Assembly (NCBI RefSeq): GCF_023243115.1
Contig: NZ_CP085081.1
Span: 3,486,001 to 3,550,000 of the forward strand
DNA from: Sediminicoccus sp. KRV36
Lineage (GTDB): Bacteria > Pseudomonadota > Alphaproteobacteria > Acetobacterales > Acetobacteraceae
DNA length: 64,000 nucleotides
Direction of reading: 5' to 3'
A program made the position numbers and the translations under genes. Below are positions 26,314 through 34,276 of the stretch, piece by piece. Position 1 is the first letter of the stretch, and each line of letters begins with the position of its first letter. The notes under the pieces were generated by a model, which made no database searches, had not been told where the DNA came from, and saw nothing but the letters and a program-made list of their open reading frames with translations.

Positions 26314-27684
26314 CTATGCGCTAAGCGCTACGCTCAAAGGCACCACGACGCCGCCCGCCCGGCCTGCGGTGAAGCTCGCCCAGGCTTCCATCATCGCCCG
26401 GCGTTCTTCGAGCAGATCACCGCGCGCATAGGCCGCGCGGACCGCGTTGGGGTCGGTGTGGGCCAGCGCGCTTTCCGAAAGGTGGTCCTGCCAGCCCTGG
26501 GCCAGCGACCATGCCTTGAAGGTAGAGCGGAAGCCGTGCGGCACCACGGCCCGGCCTTCCTGATCCCGCCAGCGCGGCAATGCGTCGGGCGGCAGCCCAT
26601 CCAGGCTCATGCCGCGCAGCAGCATAGAGAGGGCCATGTCTGACACGGGGCGCCGCAGGCCCTTTTCCCCGCGCGAAGGGAAGATCAGGGCGTCGCGTTG
26701 CAGGGCGTCGGCGCCATGCTCGACCTGGGCGGCCAAACGGCGGGCGCGAAGCATCTCCAGCACGGGCTCGGCGAGCGGCACCCGATGCGCCTTTTTCGCC
26801 TTCATGCGCGCCGCTGGGACCGTCCAGACGCCGGCCTCCGGGTCAATCTCGCCCCAGGTAGCCCCGCGCGCCTCGCCGGACCGGGAGGCGGTCAGGATCA
26901 GGAACCGGAGTAACGCCGCGCTCATGCCGGCCTTGCCGTCCAGCACCGCGAGGAAGGCGGGCACCCGCTGCCAAGGAAGCGAAGGGTGATGAGCCACAGC
27001 CTGCACCCTGCGCGGTGGCGGGAGTAGCTGCGCCAGGTGTCCCTTCCATCGGGCGGGGTTCTCGCCCTGGCGATGCCCCAGGGCCTTCGCTGCATCCAGC
27101 ACGGCCTCAATGCGCTGGCGCAGGCGGGAGCCTGTCTCGGGCGTGGTGGTCCAGACCGGGCGCAGCGCGGCCAGGACGTGCTCCGTCGTGATGCTGTCCA
27201 CCGGAAGGGCACCGATGGCCGGGAAGGCGTGGCGGCGCAGCGTGCTCGTCCATTGGGCGCCGTGTTTGGCGTTGGTCCAGCCGGCTTCGCGCGTGGCGAT
27301 GAAGTCCTCGGCCGCGCGGCGGAAGGTGGGGGTGGTGCTGGGCGCCTCGGCCTTGGCCTGGGCGCTGGCGTCGGCCCGGCGCTGGCGTTTGGCTTGCAGG
27401 GGGTCTCTCCCGGCCCGCTTGGCCTGGCTGTGCTGATCCACGAGGCGGCGAGCTTCGGCCAGCGACACGCCGCCGGTCGAGCCGGGCAGCGCCACGGAGC
27501 CGAGCCCCATGTCGGCGCGCTTCCCCTCTGGGGTGGTGTAGCGCAGCACCCAGGACGCGCGGCCCTTGTCGGATACCTTGAGGGTGAGGCCGGGGCAGCC
27601 GCCATCCGCAGCCTTCGTGGGGGTGCCTTCGCGTACGAGTTGGGCAACGCGGGCGGCGGTCAGGGCGGGGACAAGACGAGGCAT
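26314..27684 (-). CDS. int: P4-type tyrosine integrase
   Basis: A 456-residue site-specific recombinase of the P4/prophage family. The N-terminal DUF4102 arm-binding domain is at about residues 1-100 (VREGTPTKAADGGCPGLTLKVS, then SWVLRYTTPEGKRADMGLGS), followed by a core-binding domain. The catalytic domain shows the Arg box (LTASRSGEARGATWGEI), the Lys (MKAKKAHRVPL), the HGFRSTFK box (His-x-x-Arg), the late His (ALAHTD) and Tyr (VRAAYARGDLLEERR). ATG 27684 gives the family N-terminus; the upstream open frame is spurious. It lies about 300 bp from the 3' end of tRNA-Ser(GGA), the expected attachment site, with six repeated sites between. Confidence 0.93.
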   Translation of the reverse strand: MPRLVPALTAARVAQLVREGTPTKAADGGCPGLTLKVSDKGRASWVLRYTTPEGKRADMGLGSVALPGSTGGVSLAEARRLVDQHSQAKRAGRDPLQAKRQRRADASAQAKAEAPSTTPTFRRAAEDFIATREAGWTNAKHGAQWTSTLRRHAFPAIGALPVDSITTEHVLAALRPVWTTTPETGSRLRQRIEAVLDAAKALGHRQGENPARWKGHLAQLLPPPRRVQAVAHHPSLPWQRVPAFLAVLDGKAGMSAALLRFLILTASRSGEARGATWGEIDPEAGVWTVPAARMKAKKAHRVPLAEPVLEMLRARRLAAQVEHGADALQRDALIFPSRGEKGLRRPVSDMALSMLLRGMSLDGLPPDALPRWRDQEGRAVVPHGFRSTFKAWSLAQGWQDHLSESALAHTDPNAVRAAYARGDLLEERRAMMEAWASFTAGRAGGVVVPLSVALSA

Positions 27685-27711
27685 CGGCGGCTCCTGCTGC
27701 GCGCAGTCTTT

Positions 27712-27981
27712 GGGGACTGGCGTCGGGTGCTCCGCTCGGTTTTCGGGGACTGGCGACGGGGATGGGGACCGGCGCTCTGCGGCCTTGGGCTTGGGGCGGG
27801 CCGCGAAAAGCGGAATGCCAGTCCCCGAAAACCGCCCCAGGCGACCGCTTCGTCCCTTCTGTCCCCTACCAGTCCCCATAGATCGGCGGATAAGGAAGGA
27901 CATTAGCGGACTATGGCGGACAGTTTCAAGAGGGAGATTGGCGGCTAAGCGGGCTTTTCTGGGTCTGTCGTTGGGGACTGG
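27712..27981. repeat. Six GGGGACTGG sites between integrase and tRNA-Ser
   Basis: The 9-mer GGGGACTGG occurs at 27712-27720, 27745-27753 and 27973-27981. A one-base variant, GGGGACCGG, is at 27764-27772. The inverse CCAGTCCCC is at 27818-27826 and 27869-27877. The arrangement (three direct plus one variant, two inverted, within 270 bp next to a P4-type integrase and its tRNA target) is what arm-type integrase or excisionase binding sites look like. Confidence 0.7.
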
Positions 27982-27991
27982 CGGGGGTGTC

Positions 27992-28082
27992 TGGCGGATG
28001 AGGTGGGATTCGAACCCACGATAGGCTTTTGACCTATACGCACTTTCCAGGCGCGCGCCATCGACCACTCGGCCACCCATCC
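27992..28082 (-). tRNA. tRNA-Ser (anticodon GGA)
   Basis: A class II tRNA on the minus strand, 91 nt with encoded CCA. The acceptor stem GGATGGG pairs with CTCATCC (one G-T pair). The anticodon loop is CTGGAAA, giving GGA. A long variable arm and the T-loop GGTTCGAATCC are present. Its 3' end faces the integrase gene and marks the right edge of the accessory region. Confidence 0.96.
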
Positions 28083-28135
28083 AGCGCGCTTCTCCTTAAG
28101 GCTCCCTGCCCGAGCGGGCAAGCGGGGTTGGCCTG

Positions 28136-28318
28136 TCAAAAATCGCTGACACGGCCCTTGCGCTCCCAGTCATTGTAGCGCGTGGGCTCGGGGCCAGCGG
28201 GGCCGCCATGCTCGCCCTCTGCGGCGGCGGGCGGATGAAGGGGCCGGTTGAGCTTCGTCAGAGGCGGCGCGGTGCGGGGCTTGCCAGCAGGCAGGGGGGG
28301 CTTTTCTTCTTCGCTCAT
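28136..28318 (-). CDS. DUF1674 (SDHAF4-like) small protein
   Basis: A 60-residue protein ending in EPTRYNDWERKGRVSDF, the signature C-terminus of DUF1674, the family of succinate dehydrogenase assembly factor 4. In eukaryotes SDHAF4 helps join flavinylated SdhA to SdhB; bacterial members are presumed to do the same. The N-terminal half is Pro/Lys-rich and probably disordered. Start at ATG 28318, with another ATG one codon upstream at 28321. It is divergent from htpX, with start codons 34-37 bp apart. Confidence 0.82.
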   Translation of the reverse strand: MSEEEKPPLPAGKPRTAPPLTKLNRPLHPPAAAEGEHGGPAGPEPTRYNDWERKGRVSDF

Positions 28319-28354
28319 CATCCCGATGTGGGGAGCGCAGGGGATTCGCGAAAG

Positions 28355-29251
28355 ATGTTCAAGACCTTCATTTTGCTCGCGAGCCTCACAGCACTCTTTG
28401 CTGTGATCGGCTACGCGCTGGGCGGGCCGACGGGCGCCACGGTGGCGCTGGTCATGGCCGCGGGCATGAATCTGTTCGCCTGGTGGGGCAGCGACGGCAT
28501 GGTGCTGCGCATGCACAACGCCCAACCCGTCACCGCGGCCGAGGCACCGCAGCTCTACCGCATGACGCAGGATCTGGCCGAGCGCGCGGGCATTCCCATG
28601 CCGGCACTCTACATCATCCACGAAGACCAGCCCAATGCCTTCGCCACCGGCCGCAGCCCGGAGCGCGGGGCCGTTGCCGTCAACACCGGCCTGCTGGATC
28701 TCATGACGCAGGAGGAAGTGGCAGGCGTCGTCGCCCATGAGCTGGCGCATATCAAGAACCGCGACACGCTGATCATGGCCATCACCGCCACCCTGGCCGG
28801 GGCGATCGGGTTTCTGGCGCAATTCGGCATGATGCTGGGACGCGGCCGGGAAAACCGGCCGAACCCGATCGCGATGATCCTGATGATGATCCTGGCCCCC
28901 CTCGCCGCCATGCTGGTGCAGATGGCCATCAGCCGGGCACGCGAATTCGAGGCCGATGCCGAGGGCGCTCGAATCTGCGGCGATGCGAGCTGGCTGGCCA
29001 ATGGCCTGGCCAAGCTCGAACGCGGCAAGATCGGCCACGTGAACCAAACGGCCGAGGCCAATCCGGCAAGCGCGCACATGTTCATCATCAACCCGCTCTC
29101 CGGGCTCAGGATGGATCGCCTCTTTGCGACGCATCCGCCGACGGAGGAGCGCATCGCCCGGCTCATGGCCATGGGTGGACCGCGGCGGCCTGCCCCGGCC
29201 AACCCGGCCAGCCCCTGGTCAACGCCGGCGCAGCGCAACCCTTGGGGGTAG
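28355..29251 (+). CDS. htpX: Membrane-bound zinc metalloprotease HtpX
   Basis: A 298-residue inner-membrane protease that degrades misfolded membrane proteins. Two N-terminal transmembrane segments (FILLASLTALFAVIGYALG and a following one) precede the zinc motif HELAH at residues 128-132. Two more hydrophobic segments follow, then SRAREFEADAEGA, which supplies the third zinc ligand. FATHPPTEERIARL is the usual C-terminal box. The frame is open upstream to 28208, but ATG 28355 gives the family N-terminus. Confidence 0.95.
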   Translation: MFKTFILLASLTALFAVIGYALGGPTGATVALVMAAGMNLFAWWGSDGMVLRMHNAQPVTAAEAPQLYRMTQDLAERAGIPMPALYIIHEDQPNAFATGRSPERGAVAVNTGLLDLMTQEEVAGVVAHELAHIKNRDTLIMAITATLAGAIGFLAQFGMMLGRGRENRPNPIAMILMMILAPLAAMLVQMAISRAREFEADAEGARICGDASWLANGLAKLERGKIGHVNQTAEANPASAHMFIINPLSGLRMDRLFATHPPTEERIARLMAMGGPRRPAPANPASPWSTPAQRNPWG

Positions 29252-29337
29252 GCGCGTCACCCAATCCAACGGACCACCATAGTGACAAATCAATCGGCTG
29301 GATCTTGTGCGGTGACGCCTTGCGGGCGGCGCCGGCT

Positions 29338-29670
29338 CTAAATCAGCCGCGCCTCGAAGGGGGGCAGGTAGTCCGGCGCCTCGAATTCCAGCACCCACAG
29401 ATCCGGGTCCCGCTTCACCTGGCGCTCGATGTAGGCATCCGCCAGATCGGGCGTCACGGGCGCCTCGCCAGTACCACGCACCCAGGCGGGGCGGCTTTCG
29501 GCATCGCGCGCCTGGGCCAGCACCACCTGCCCGCCGCGGCCATTGAGCACGCAGAGCAAGCCGCCCGAATCCGCATCGCCGCGCCGCAGCACCGCCGCCG
29601 GGCGCCCTGCCATGTCCGACATCCGGATCGCCATGGCCACCCAGATATGCGCCTTCACCTTTGCATCCAT
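29338..29670 (-). CDS. DUF1491 family protein
   Basis: A 110-residue protein of DUF1491, a family confined mainly to alphaproteobacteria and without known function. Family features are KVKAHIWVAMAIRMSDMAGRPA at the start and YIERQVKRDPDLWVLEFEAPDY near the end. ATG 29670 is chosen because the upstream 23 codons show no family similarity. It is divergent from the small gene at 29757. Confidence 0.85.
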   Translation of the reverse strand: MDAKVKAHIWVAMAIRMSDMAGRPAAVLRRGDADSGGLLCVLNGRGGQVVLAQARDAESRPAWVRGTGEAPVTPDLADAYIERQVKRDPDLWVLEFEAPDYLPPFEARLI

Positions 29671-29756
29671 GCCCGATGCGTTACGCGCAGCCGGTGGCTT
29701 GCCGCAAGCCCCGGCGGTGGGCACATAGAAGCCTGACACGTGTTTCGGAGCGGATC

Positions 29757-29966
29757 ATGGACGCGAAAAAGCTGACCGAGGGCCAGCGGGCCTATGAGGC
29801 GAAGCGGGCCGCCAAGGCAGGCATGAGCCTGGACGCCTGGCTGCGCGACAAGGAAAAGCGCGCCAAGGCCGAAGCGGCCGAGGCGGCAAAGGTGACCCTG
29901 GCCGAAGCACCCAAGAAACCGGGCTTCTTCTCGCGCCTGCTGGAACGCGCCCAGAAGCCGCTCTGA
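29757..29966 (+). CDS. Small conserved hypothetical protein
   Basis: A 69-residue highly charged protein (MDAKKLTEGQRAYEAKRAAKA, then SLDAWLRDKEKRAKAEAAEA) that is almost entirely helical, ending in a basic-hydrophobic tail FFSRLLERAQKPL. I have no function for it; short proteins with this EGQRAYEAKRAAKAG start are familiar from alphaproteobacteria. The start at 29757 fits the conserved N-terminus. It is convergent with parE, 28 bp apart. Confidence 0.7.
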   Translation: MDAKKLTEGQRAYEAKRAAKAGMSLDAWLRDKEKRAKAEAAEAAKVTLAEAPKKPGFFSRLLERAQKPL

Positions 29967-29994
29967 CCCGAGGGGCCTGGATGCCGGGGTGGCT

Positions 29995-31968
29995 TCAGGC
30001 GTCCACGGCTTCCGCGTCCAGGCTCGCGGCATTGTCCTGGATGAATTTGAAGCGCAACTCCGGCCGCCGGCCCATCAGCGCCTCCATCAGATCGGCCGTC
30101 TTCGCGCGATCCTCCGGCGGCAGCACCACCTTCAGCAGCACGCGATTCTTGGCGCCCATGGTGGTGTCCTTCAGCACGGCGGCCGGCATTTCGCCCAGGC
30201 CCTTGAAGCGGCTGACCTCGACCTTCTGGTTCGCCTTGAAGTGCTTCTTGAGCTGGCGCTCGCGGTCCTTGTCGTCCATCGCATAGACGCTCTTGCCCCC
30301 GGCCTGCAGGCGGAACAGCGGCGGCTGCGCCAGGTAAAGCCGGCCCTGGCGCACCAGTTCCGGCGTTTCCTTGTAGAAGAAGGTCATCAGCAGGGCGGCG
30401 ATATGCGCGCCGTCCACATCGGCGTCCGTCATGATGACGACGCGGCCGTAGCGCAGCTTGGCCAAGTCGAATTTCTCGCCCACGCCGCAGCCCAAGGCCT
30501 CGATCAGATCCTTCAATTCCTGGTTGCCGCGCAGCTTTTCGGCGCTGGCGCTGGCCACGTTCAGGATCTTCCCGCGCAGCGGCAGCACCGCCTGGGTCTC
30601 CCGGTCGCGCGCCTGCTTGGCCGAGCCGCCGGCGCTGTCGCCCTCGACCAGGAAAATCTCCGTCCCCTCGCTGCTCTCGCGCGAGCAATCGGTGAGCTTG
30701 CCCGGCAGGCGCAGCTTGCGCGTCGCGGTCTTGCGGGGCGTTTCCTTCTCGGCGCGGCGGCGCAGCCGTTCCTCGGCGCGCTCGATGGCGAAGGCGAGGA
30801 GGTTGTCCGCACTGGCGGGGTCGGCCGCCAGCCAATGGTCGAAGCGGTCGCGAAGGGCGTTTTCCGTCAGCCGCTGCGCGTCCGCATTGGTCAGCTTGTC
30901 CTTGGTCTGGCCCTGGAAATGCGGCTCCCGGATGAAGACGCTAAGCATGCCGGCCAGCCCTGTCAGCAAATCCTCGGCGGTGACGGTGGCGGCGCGCTTT
31001 TCCTTCTTCATCTCGCCATAGGCGCGCAGGCCCTTGAGCAGGGCCGCGCGCAGGCCGGCCTCATGTGTGCCGCCCTGCGGTGTCGGGATGGTGTTGGCGT
31101 AGGTGGAGAGGAAGCCATCGCCCTGCTCCAGCCAGGTGATGGCGTATTCGCAGCGGCCCGCGCCATCGGGGAATTCGGCGGTATCGGCGAAGGGGGTCGG
31201 CACCACGCCGGGGCGGCCGGCGATGGCCGTGGTCAGGAAGTCCGACAGCCCGCCCGGGAAATGCAGTACCGCCTCGGCCGGTGTGTCGCTGCCGGCCACC
31301 AGGGCCGGGTCGCATTTCCAGCGGATTTCGACGCCGCGATAGAGATACGCCTTGGAACGGCACAGCTTGAACAGCCGCTCGGCGCGGAAGGCCAAGGCGC
31401 CGAAGATTTCGGGGTCCGGCTTGAAGCGCAGCAGCGTGCCGCGCCGGTTGCGCACCTCGCCCTCGCGCTTCAGCTTGCTGGTGGGTTTGCCGCGCGCATA
31501 GGTCTGGCGGAACAGCTCGCCGCCGCGCGCGACCTCGACCTCCAGCGCCTCGGAGAGCGCATTCACGACGCTGCTGCCCACGCCATGCAGCCCGCCCGAG
31601 GTTTCGTAGGATTTGCCGGAGAATTTGCCGCCCGAATGCAGCGTGGTGAGGATCACCTCCAGCGCCGACAGTTTCGGGAATTTCGGGTGCGGGTCCACCG
31701 GGATGCCGCGCCCATTGTCCCGCACGGAGAACCAGTTGCCGGCCTCCAGCACCACATCGATGCGATCGGCATGGCCGGCCACGGCCTCATCCATGGAATT
31801 GTCCAGCACCTCGGCGGCGAGGTGGTGCAGCGCATTCTCATCCGTGCCGCCGATATACATGCCCGGCCGGCGCCGGACGGGCTCCAGCCCTTCCAGGACC
31901 TCGATATCGGCGGCGTTGTAGCTGGAGGCGGCGGCTTTGCCACCGCGCCCCGCAAAGAGATCGTTCAT
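29995..31968 (-). CDS. parE: DNA topoisomerase IV subunit B
   Basis: A 657-residue ATPase subunit of topoisomerase IV, which decatenates daughter chromosomes. The GHKL ATPase domain shows EVLDNSMDEAVAG, VRDNGRGIPVD and GGLHGVGSSVVNALS within the first 160 residues. The transducer domain follows. The TOPRIM region shows FLVEGDSAGGSAKQARDR and TDADVDGAHIAALL, and the C-terminus MGRRPELRFKFIQDNA is typical of ParE, distinguishing it from GyrB, which is longer in most proteobacteria. The start MNDLFAGRGG is the usual one. Confidence 0.96.
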   Translation of the reverse strand: MNDLFAGRGGKAAASSYNAADIEVLEGLEPVRRRPGMYIGGTDENALHHLAAEVLDNSMDEAVAGHADRIDVVLEAGNWFSVRDNGRGIPVDPHPKFPKLSALEVILTTLHSGGKFSGKSYETSGGLHGVGSSVVNALSEALEVEVARGGELFRQTYARGKPTSKLKREGEVRNRRGTLLRFKPDPEIFGALAFRAERLFKLCRSKAYLYRGVEIRWKCDPALVAGSDTPAEAVLHFPGGLSDFLTTAIAGRPGVVPTPFADTAEFPDGAGRCEYAITWLEQGDGFLSTYANTIPTPQGGTHEAGLRAALLKGLRAYGEMKKEKRAATVTAEDLLTGLAGMLSVFIREPHFQGQTKDKLTNADAQRLTENALRDRFDHWLAADPASADNLLAFAIERAEERLRRRAEKETPRKTATRKLRLPGKLTDCSRESSEGTEIFLVEGDSAGGSAKQARDRETQAVLPLRGKILNVASASAEKLRGNQELKDLIEALGCGVGEKFDLAKLRYGRVVIMTDADVDGAHIAALLMTFFYKETPELVRQGRLYLAQPPLFRLQAGGKSVYAMDDKDRERQLKKHFKANQKVEVSRFKGLGEMPAAVLKDTTMGAKNRVLLKVVLPPEDRAKTADLMEALMGRRPELRFKFIQDNAASLDAEAVDA

Positions 31969-32036
31969 GATGTGTTCGCTATCCCTGAAGCCGGACCATA
32001 CAAGGGCGGGCGAGTCGTCCGCAACCTCGGCGGCGT

Positions 32037-33002
32037 TCAGATCATGGCGAGCGCAAGCACCGCGAGCGCCACCGCGCGGCCCAGCCGTTCGCGCCGCCAG
32101 ACCCGCAGGCCGAGCAGGGCGGGCAGCAGCAGCGTCCAGAGCGTGCCCAGCATCATGATCAGCGCGCCCTCGGGCGGCGCCAGGCCCAGCGTGGCGCTCC
32201 AGAGCAGGCTGACATTGCGCACAGCGCCCCCCAGCGCGAAGCCCCGCAGCAGCCCGGGCGCGATCATGCGGGCGGCCGTGACGCCCAGCGCCGCACCCAC
32301 CACGGAGGCGAGCAGCAGCCCCAGCAGCGCCTGGCCCCAGATCGCCGCCTCCACCTCCAGCCGCGGCAGCCCCGCCGCGATGGACAGGGCGATGCCGCCC
32401 AGCGCCAGCACGCCCAGGCCCCGCATGGGGCGCGCCAGGATCAGCCGCCGCCGCTCGCCAAGTGCGCGTCGCAGCGCGTAGCCCAGGAGGGCCGGCACGC
32501 CCACCATCAGCAGCACCCGCCAGAACAGGGCCTGCGCGCCGACCACCTGGCCCTCCAGCACCAGCCCCGCAACCAGCGGTGCGGTCAGTGGCATTGCGAA
32601 GAAGCAGAGCAACTGCGTCAGCAGCAGCGGCCGAACCGGCAGGCGCAGAAGCGAGGCGACCAGTGCGGCCCCCCCCGCCGCCGGGCAGGCCGCCACCAGC
32701 ACCAGCCAGCCGCCCGCCTCATCCAGCCCGGCCCACAAGGCCAGGCCATGCACCAGCACGGGGGTGGCGATCAGGTTGCAGCTGGCCAGCAGCAGCACCG
32801 GCGGCCATTCACGCACCTCGACCCGGCCGGGCTCGGCCAGGCCCACGCTCATCGCCAGCAGAATGATGACGCAGGGCACCAGCACCGCCTGGCCCAGCAG
32901 CGCCAAGGGCGGGATGGCGAGGCCAAGCAGAAAGGCCAGGGGCGGTGCGAAAAGCCCGAAATCCCCGATGCGGCTGAGGCCGGCGGCCAGGCCGCCCCTC
33001 AC
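32037..33002 (-). CDS. BASS-type (bile acid:sodium symporter-like) membrane protein
   Basis: A 321-residue membrane protein with about ten hydrophobic helices in an inverted-repeat-like arrangement, matching the SBF/BASS transporter fold. Recognisable pieces are LASCNLIATPVLVHGLALW, a small-residue-rich segment LVLVAACPAAGGAALVASLL where BASS proteins bind substrate, and LGGAVRNVSLLWSATLGL. The substrate cannot be told from sequence. Its start overlaps the stop of the upstream hydrolase-like gene by 4 bp (ATGA), so the two are translationally coupled. Confidence 0.7.
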   Translation of the reverse strand: MRGGLAAGLSRIGDFGLFAPPLAFLLGLAIPPLALLGQAVLVPCVIILLAMSVGLAEPGRVEVREWPPVLLLASCNLIATPVLVHGLALWAGLDEAGGWLVLVAACPAAGGAALVASLLRLPVRPLLLTQLLCFFAMPLTAPLVAGLVLEGQVVGAQALFWRVLLMVGVPALLGYALRRALGERRRLILARPMRGLGVLALGGIALSIAAGLPRLEVEAAIWGQALLGLLLASVVGAALGVTAARMIAPGLLRGFALGGAVRNVSLLWSATLGLAPPEGALIMMLGTLWTLLLPALLGLRVWRRERLGRAVALAVLALAMI

Positions 33003-33796
33003 GGAAGCTGGCCCAGCAGGCTGGCCGCGAAGAAGCCGGCCACCTCGGCGGCCGAGAGCGCGGCCAATTCGGGCCAGGCCTCGGCCCGCACCCGGCCTGT
33101 GCCATCGGGCCGGGGCAGCATGGCATGGCCTTCACCAGCGAAGGCGGGCCGATCCCAGGCATAGCTGGCGCCGGCCAGGACTCGCAGCCGGACCGATGCG
33201 CCCGCCTGCCCCAGCGCCGTACCGAGGCTGTCGCAGGATGCGGCCGGGTTGGCCGGATCCGCCGCGCCATGCATCAGCAGCACTGGCTGGGCCGGCATCG
33301 CGGCGAGGGCGATGCCGTCACAGCCCGGATAGAGCAAGGCGCGGGCCGCGACCTGTTCGGGCATGGCGGCGGCCAGCCGCGCGCCGGCCCCGAAGCCCAG
33401 CAGGCCCAGCCTCTGGCCGGCCACGCGCGGATGCCGGGCCAGGCCAGCCAGCACCGCCTCCAGGCTGTCACCCGGCCATTGGGTCATCTCCAGCACGGCA
33501 AAGCCGGCACCGAGCAACTGGTCCATGTAGAGGCTGGCGCGGCCATCCGGCTCCTCACCATCCTGGAGGATCACGATGGCCGGCGTCTGGCGGCCCGGCG
33601 CGCCGAGAGGGAGGATCAGCGTGCCGATCGCGCCGGCGGCGGTGAAGGCCTCGGCTTCCTCGACAGGTTCAGGTGGAGCCTCGCCTGCGACCAGGGGTTG
33701 CTGTGGGCCTAGAAGAAGCATCAGATTCAGCAGGCCGAATTGCAACCAGGAGTTGATTTTCCGGGCGCGGAACTGGAAGCTGATTGGCATCTTCAT
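32999..33796 (-). CDS. Dienelactone-hydrolase-like protein lacking catalytic residues, exported
   Basis: A 265-residue alpha/beta-hydrolase-fold protein with an N-terminal hydrophobic signal (FGLLNLMLLLGPQQPLVAGEA). It follows the dienelactone hydrolase pattern: RLGLLGFGAGARLAAA (nucleophile elbow), ALLYPGCDG, VLLMHGAADPANPAASC (acid) and LAGASYAWDRP (histidine loop). The nucleophile position is Gly instead of Cys/Ser and the histidine position is Tyr (SYAWD where HHAFD or HHAWD is usual), while the Asp is kept. It is therefore probably a pseudoenzyme, perhaps a binding partner of the coupled transporter. Confidence 0.7.
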   Translation of the reverse strand: MKMPISFQFRARKINSWLQFGLLNLMLLLGPQQPLVAGEAPPEPVEEAEAFTAAGAIGTLILPLGAPGRQTPAIVILQDGEEPDGRASLYMDQLLGAGFAVLEMTQWPGDSLEAVLAGLARHPRVAGQRLGLLGFGAGARLAAAMPEQVAARALLYPGCDGIALAAMPAQPVLLMHGAADPANPAASCDSLGTALGQAGASVRLRVLAGASYAWDRPAFAGEGHAMLPRPDGTGRVRAEAWPELAALSAAEVAGFFAASLLGQLP

Positions 33797-34276
33797 GCTC
33801 CTGCTTGTTAAAATGGGCGATCAGGATGTGTGTGGGCCCAGGGATGGGCGCCTTATGCCCACCCCGGAGCGCTGCATGCCGTGCGCTGAGTCACATCCAG
33901 GGCAGGCAAAACACGCTAAGGTTGTGATGCTTCCTGCTGTGGAGAGGTGCCGTGCAAGCCGCCAAGCCCAACCTCTCCGCACCCGAATGGCCGAGGCGTC
34001 CGGGCCAGGCCTTGGCAGCCAACACGCTCCGCAAACCATCCCACATCCGAACCCCCTTGCCCGACGACGCGCCAACTACGCCCGGACCGACGCGGCTTGT
34101 CCTGAGGCTGGTCCGAAATCCGCTCGGGCCGCCGGTGCGTAGGCCCGAAATTTTGCCGAAACCGGCGGATCCCAGGCTGGTCTCGGGCTTGTCATGCGCG
34201 GGCGATATTGCGACTCGGCATGCATCCACCAAAATCAGCCCGCGCTGGTCCGGCACATGACAGAGGAGCTTTGCGT
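33797..34276. other. Gene-free stretch
   Basis: About 480 bp between divergent genes. Small frames on both strands do not resemble proteins. It must hold the promoters of the hydrolase-transporter pair and the winged-helix regulator, but I cannot point to convincing -35/-10 boxes. Confidence 0.5.
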
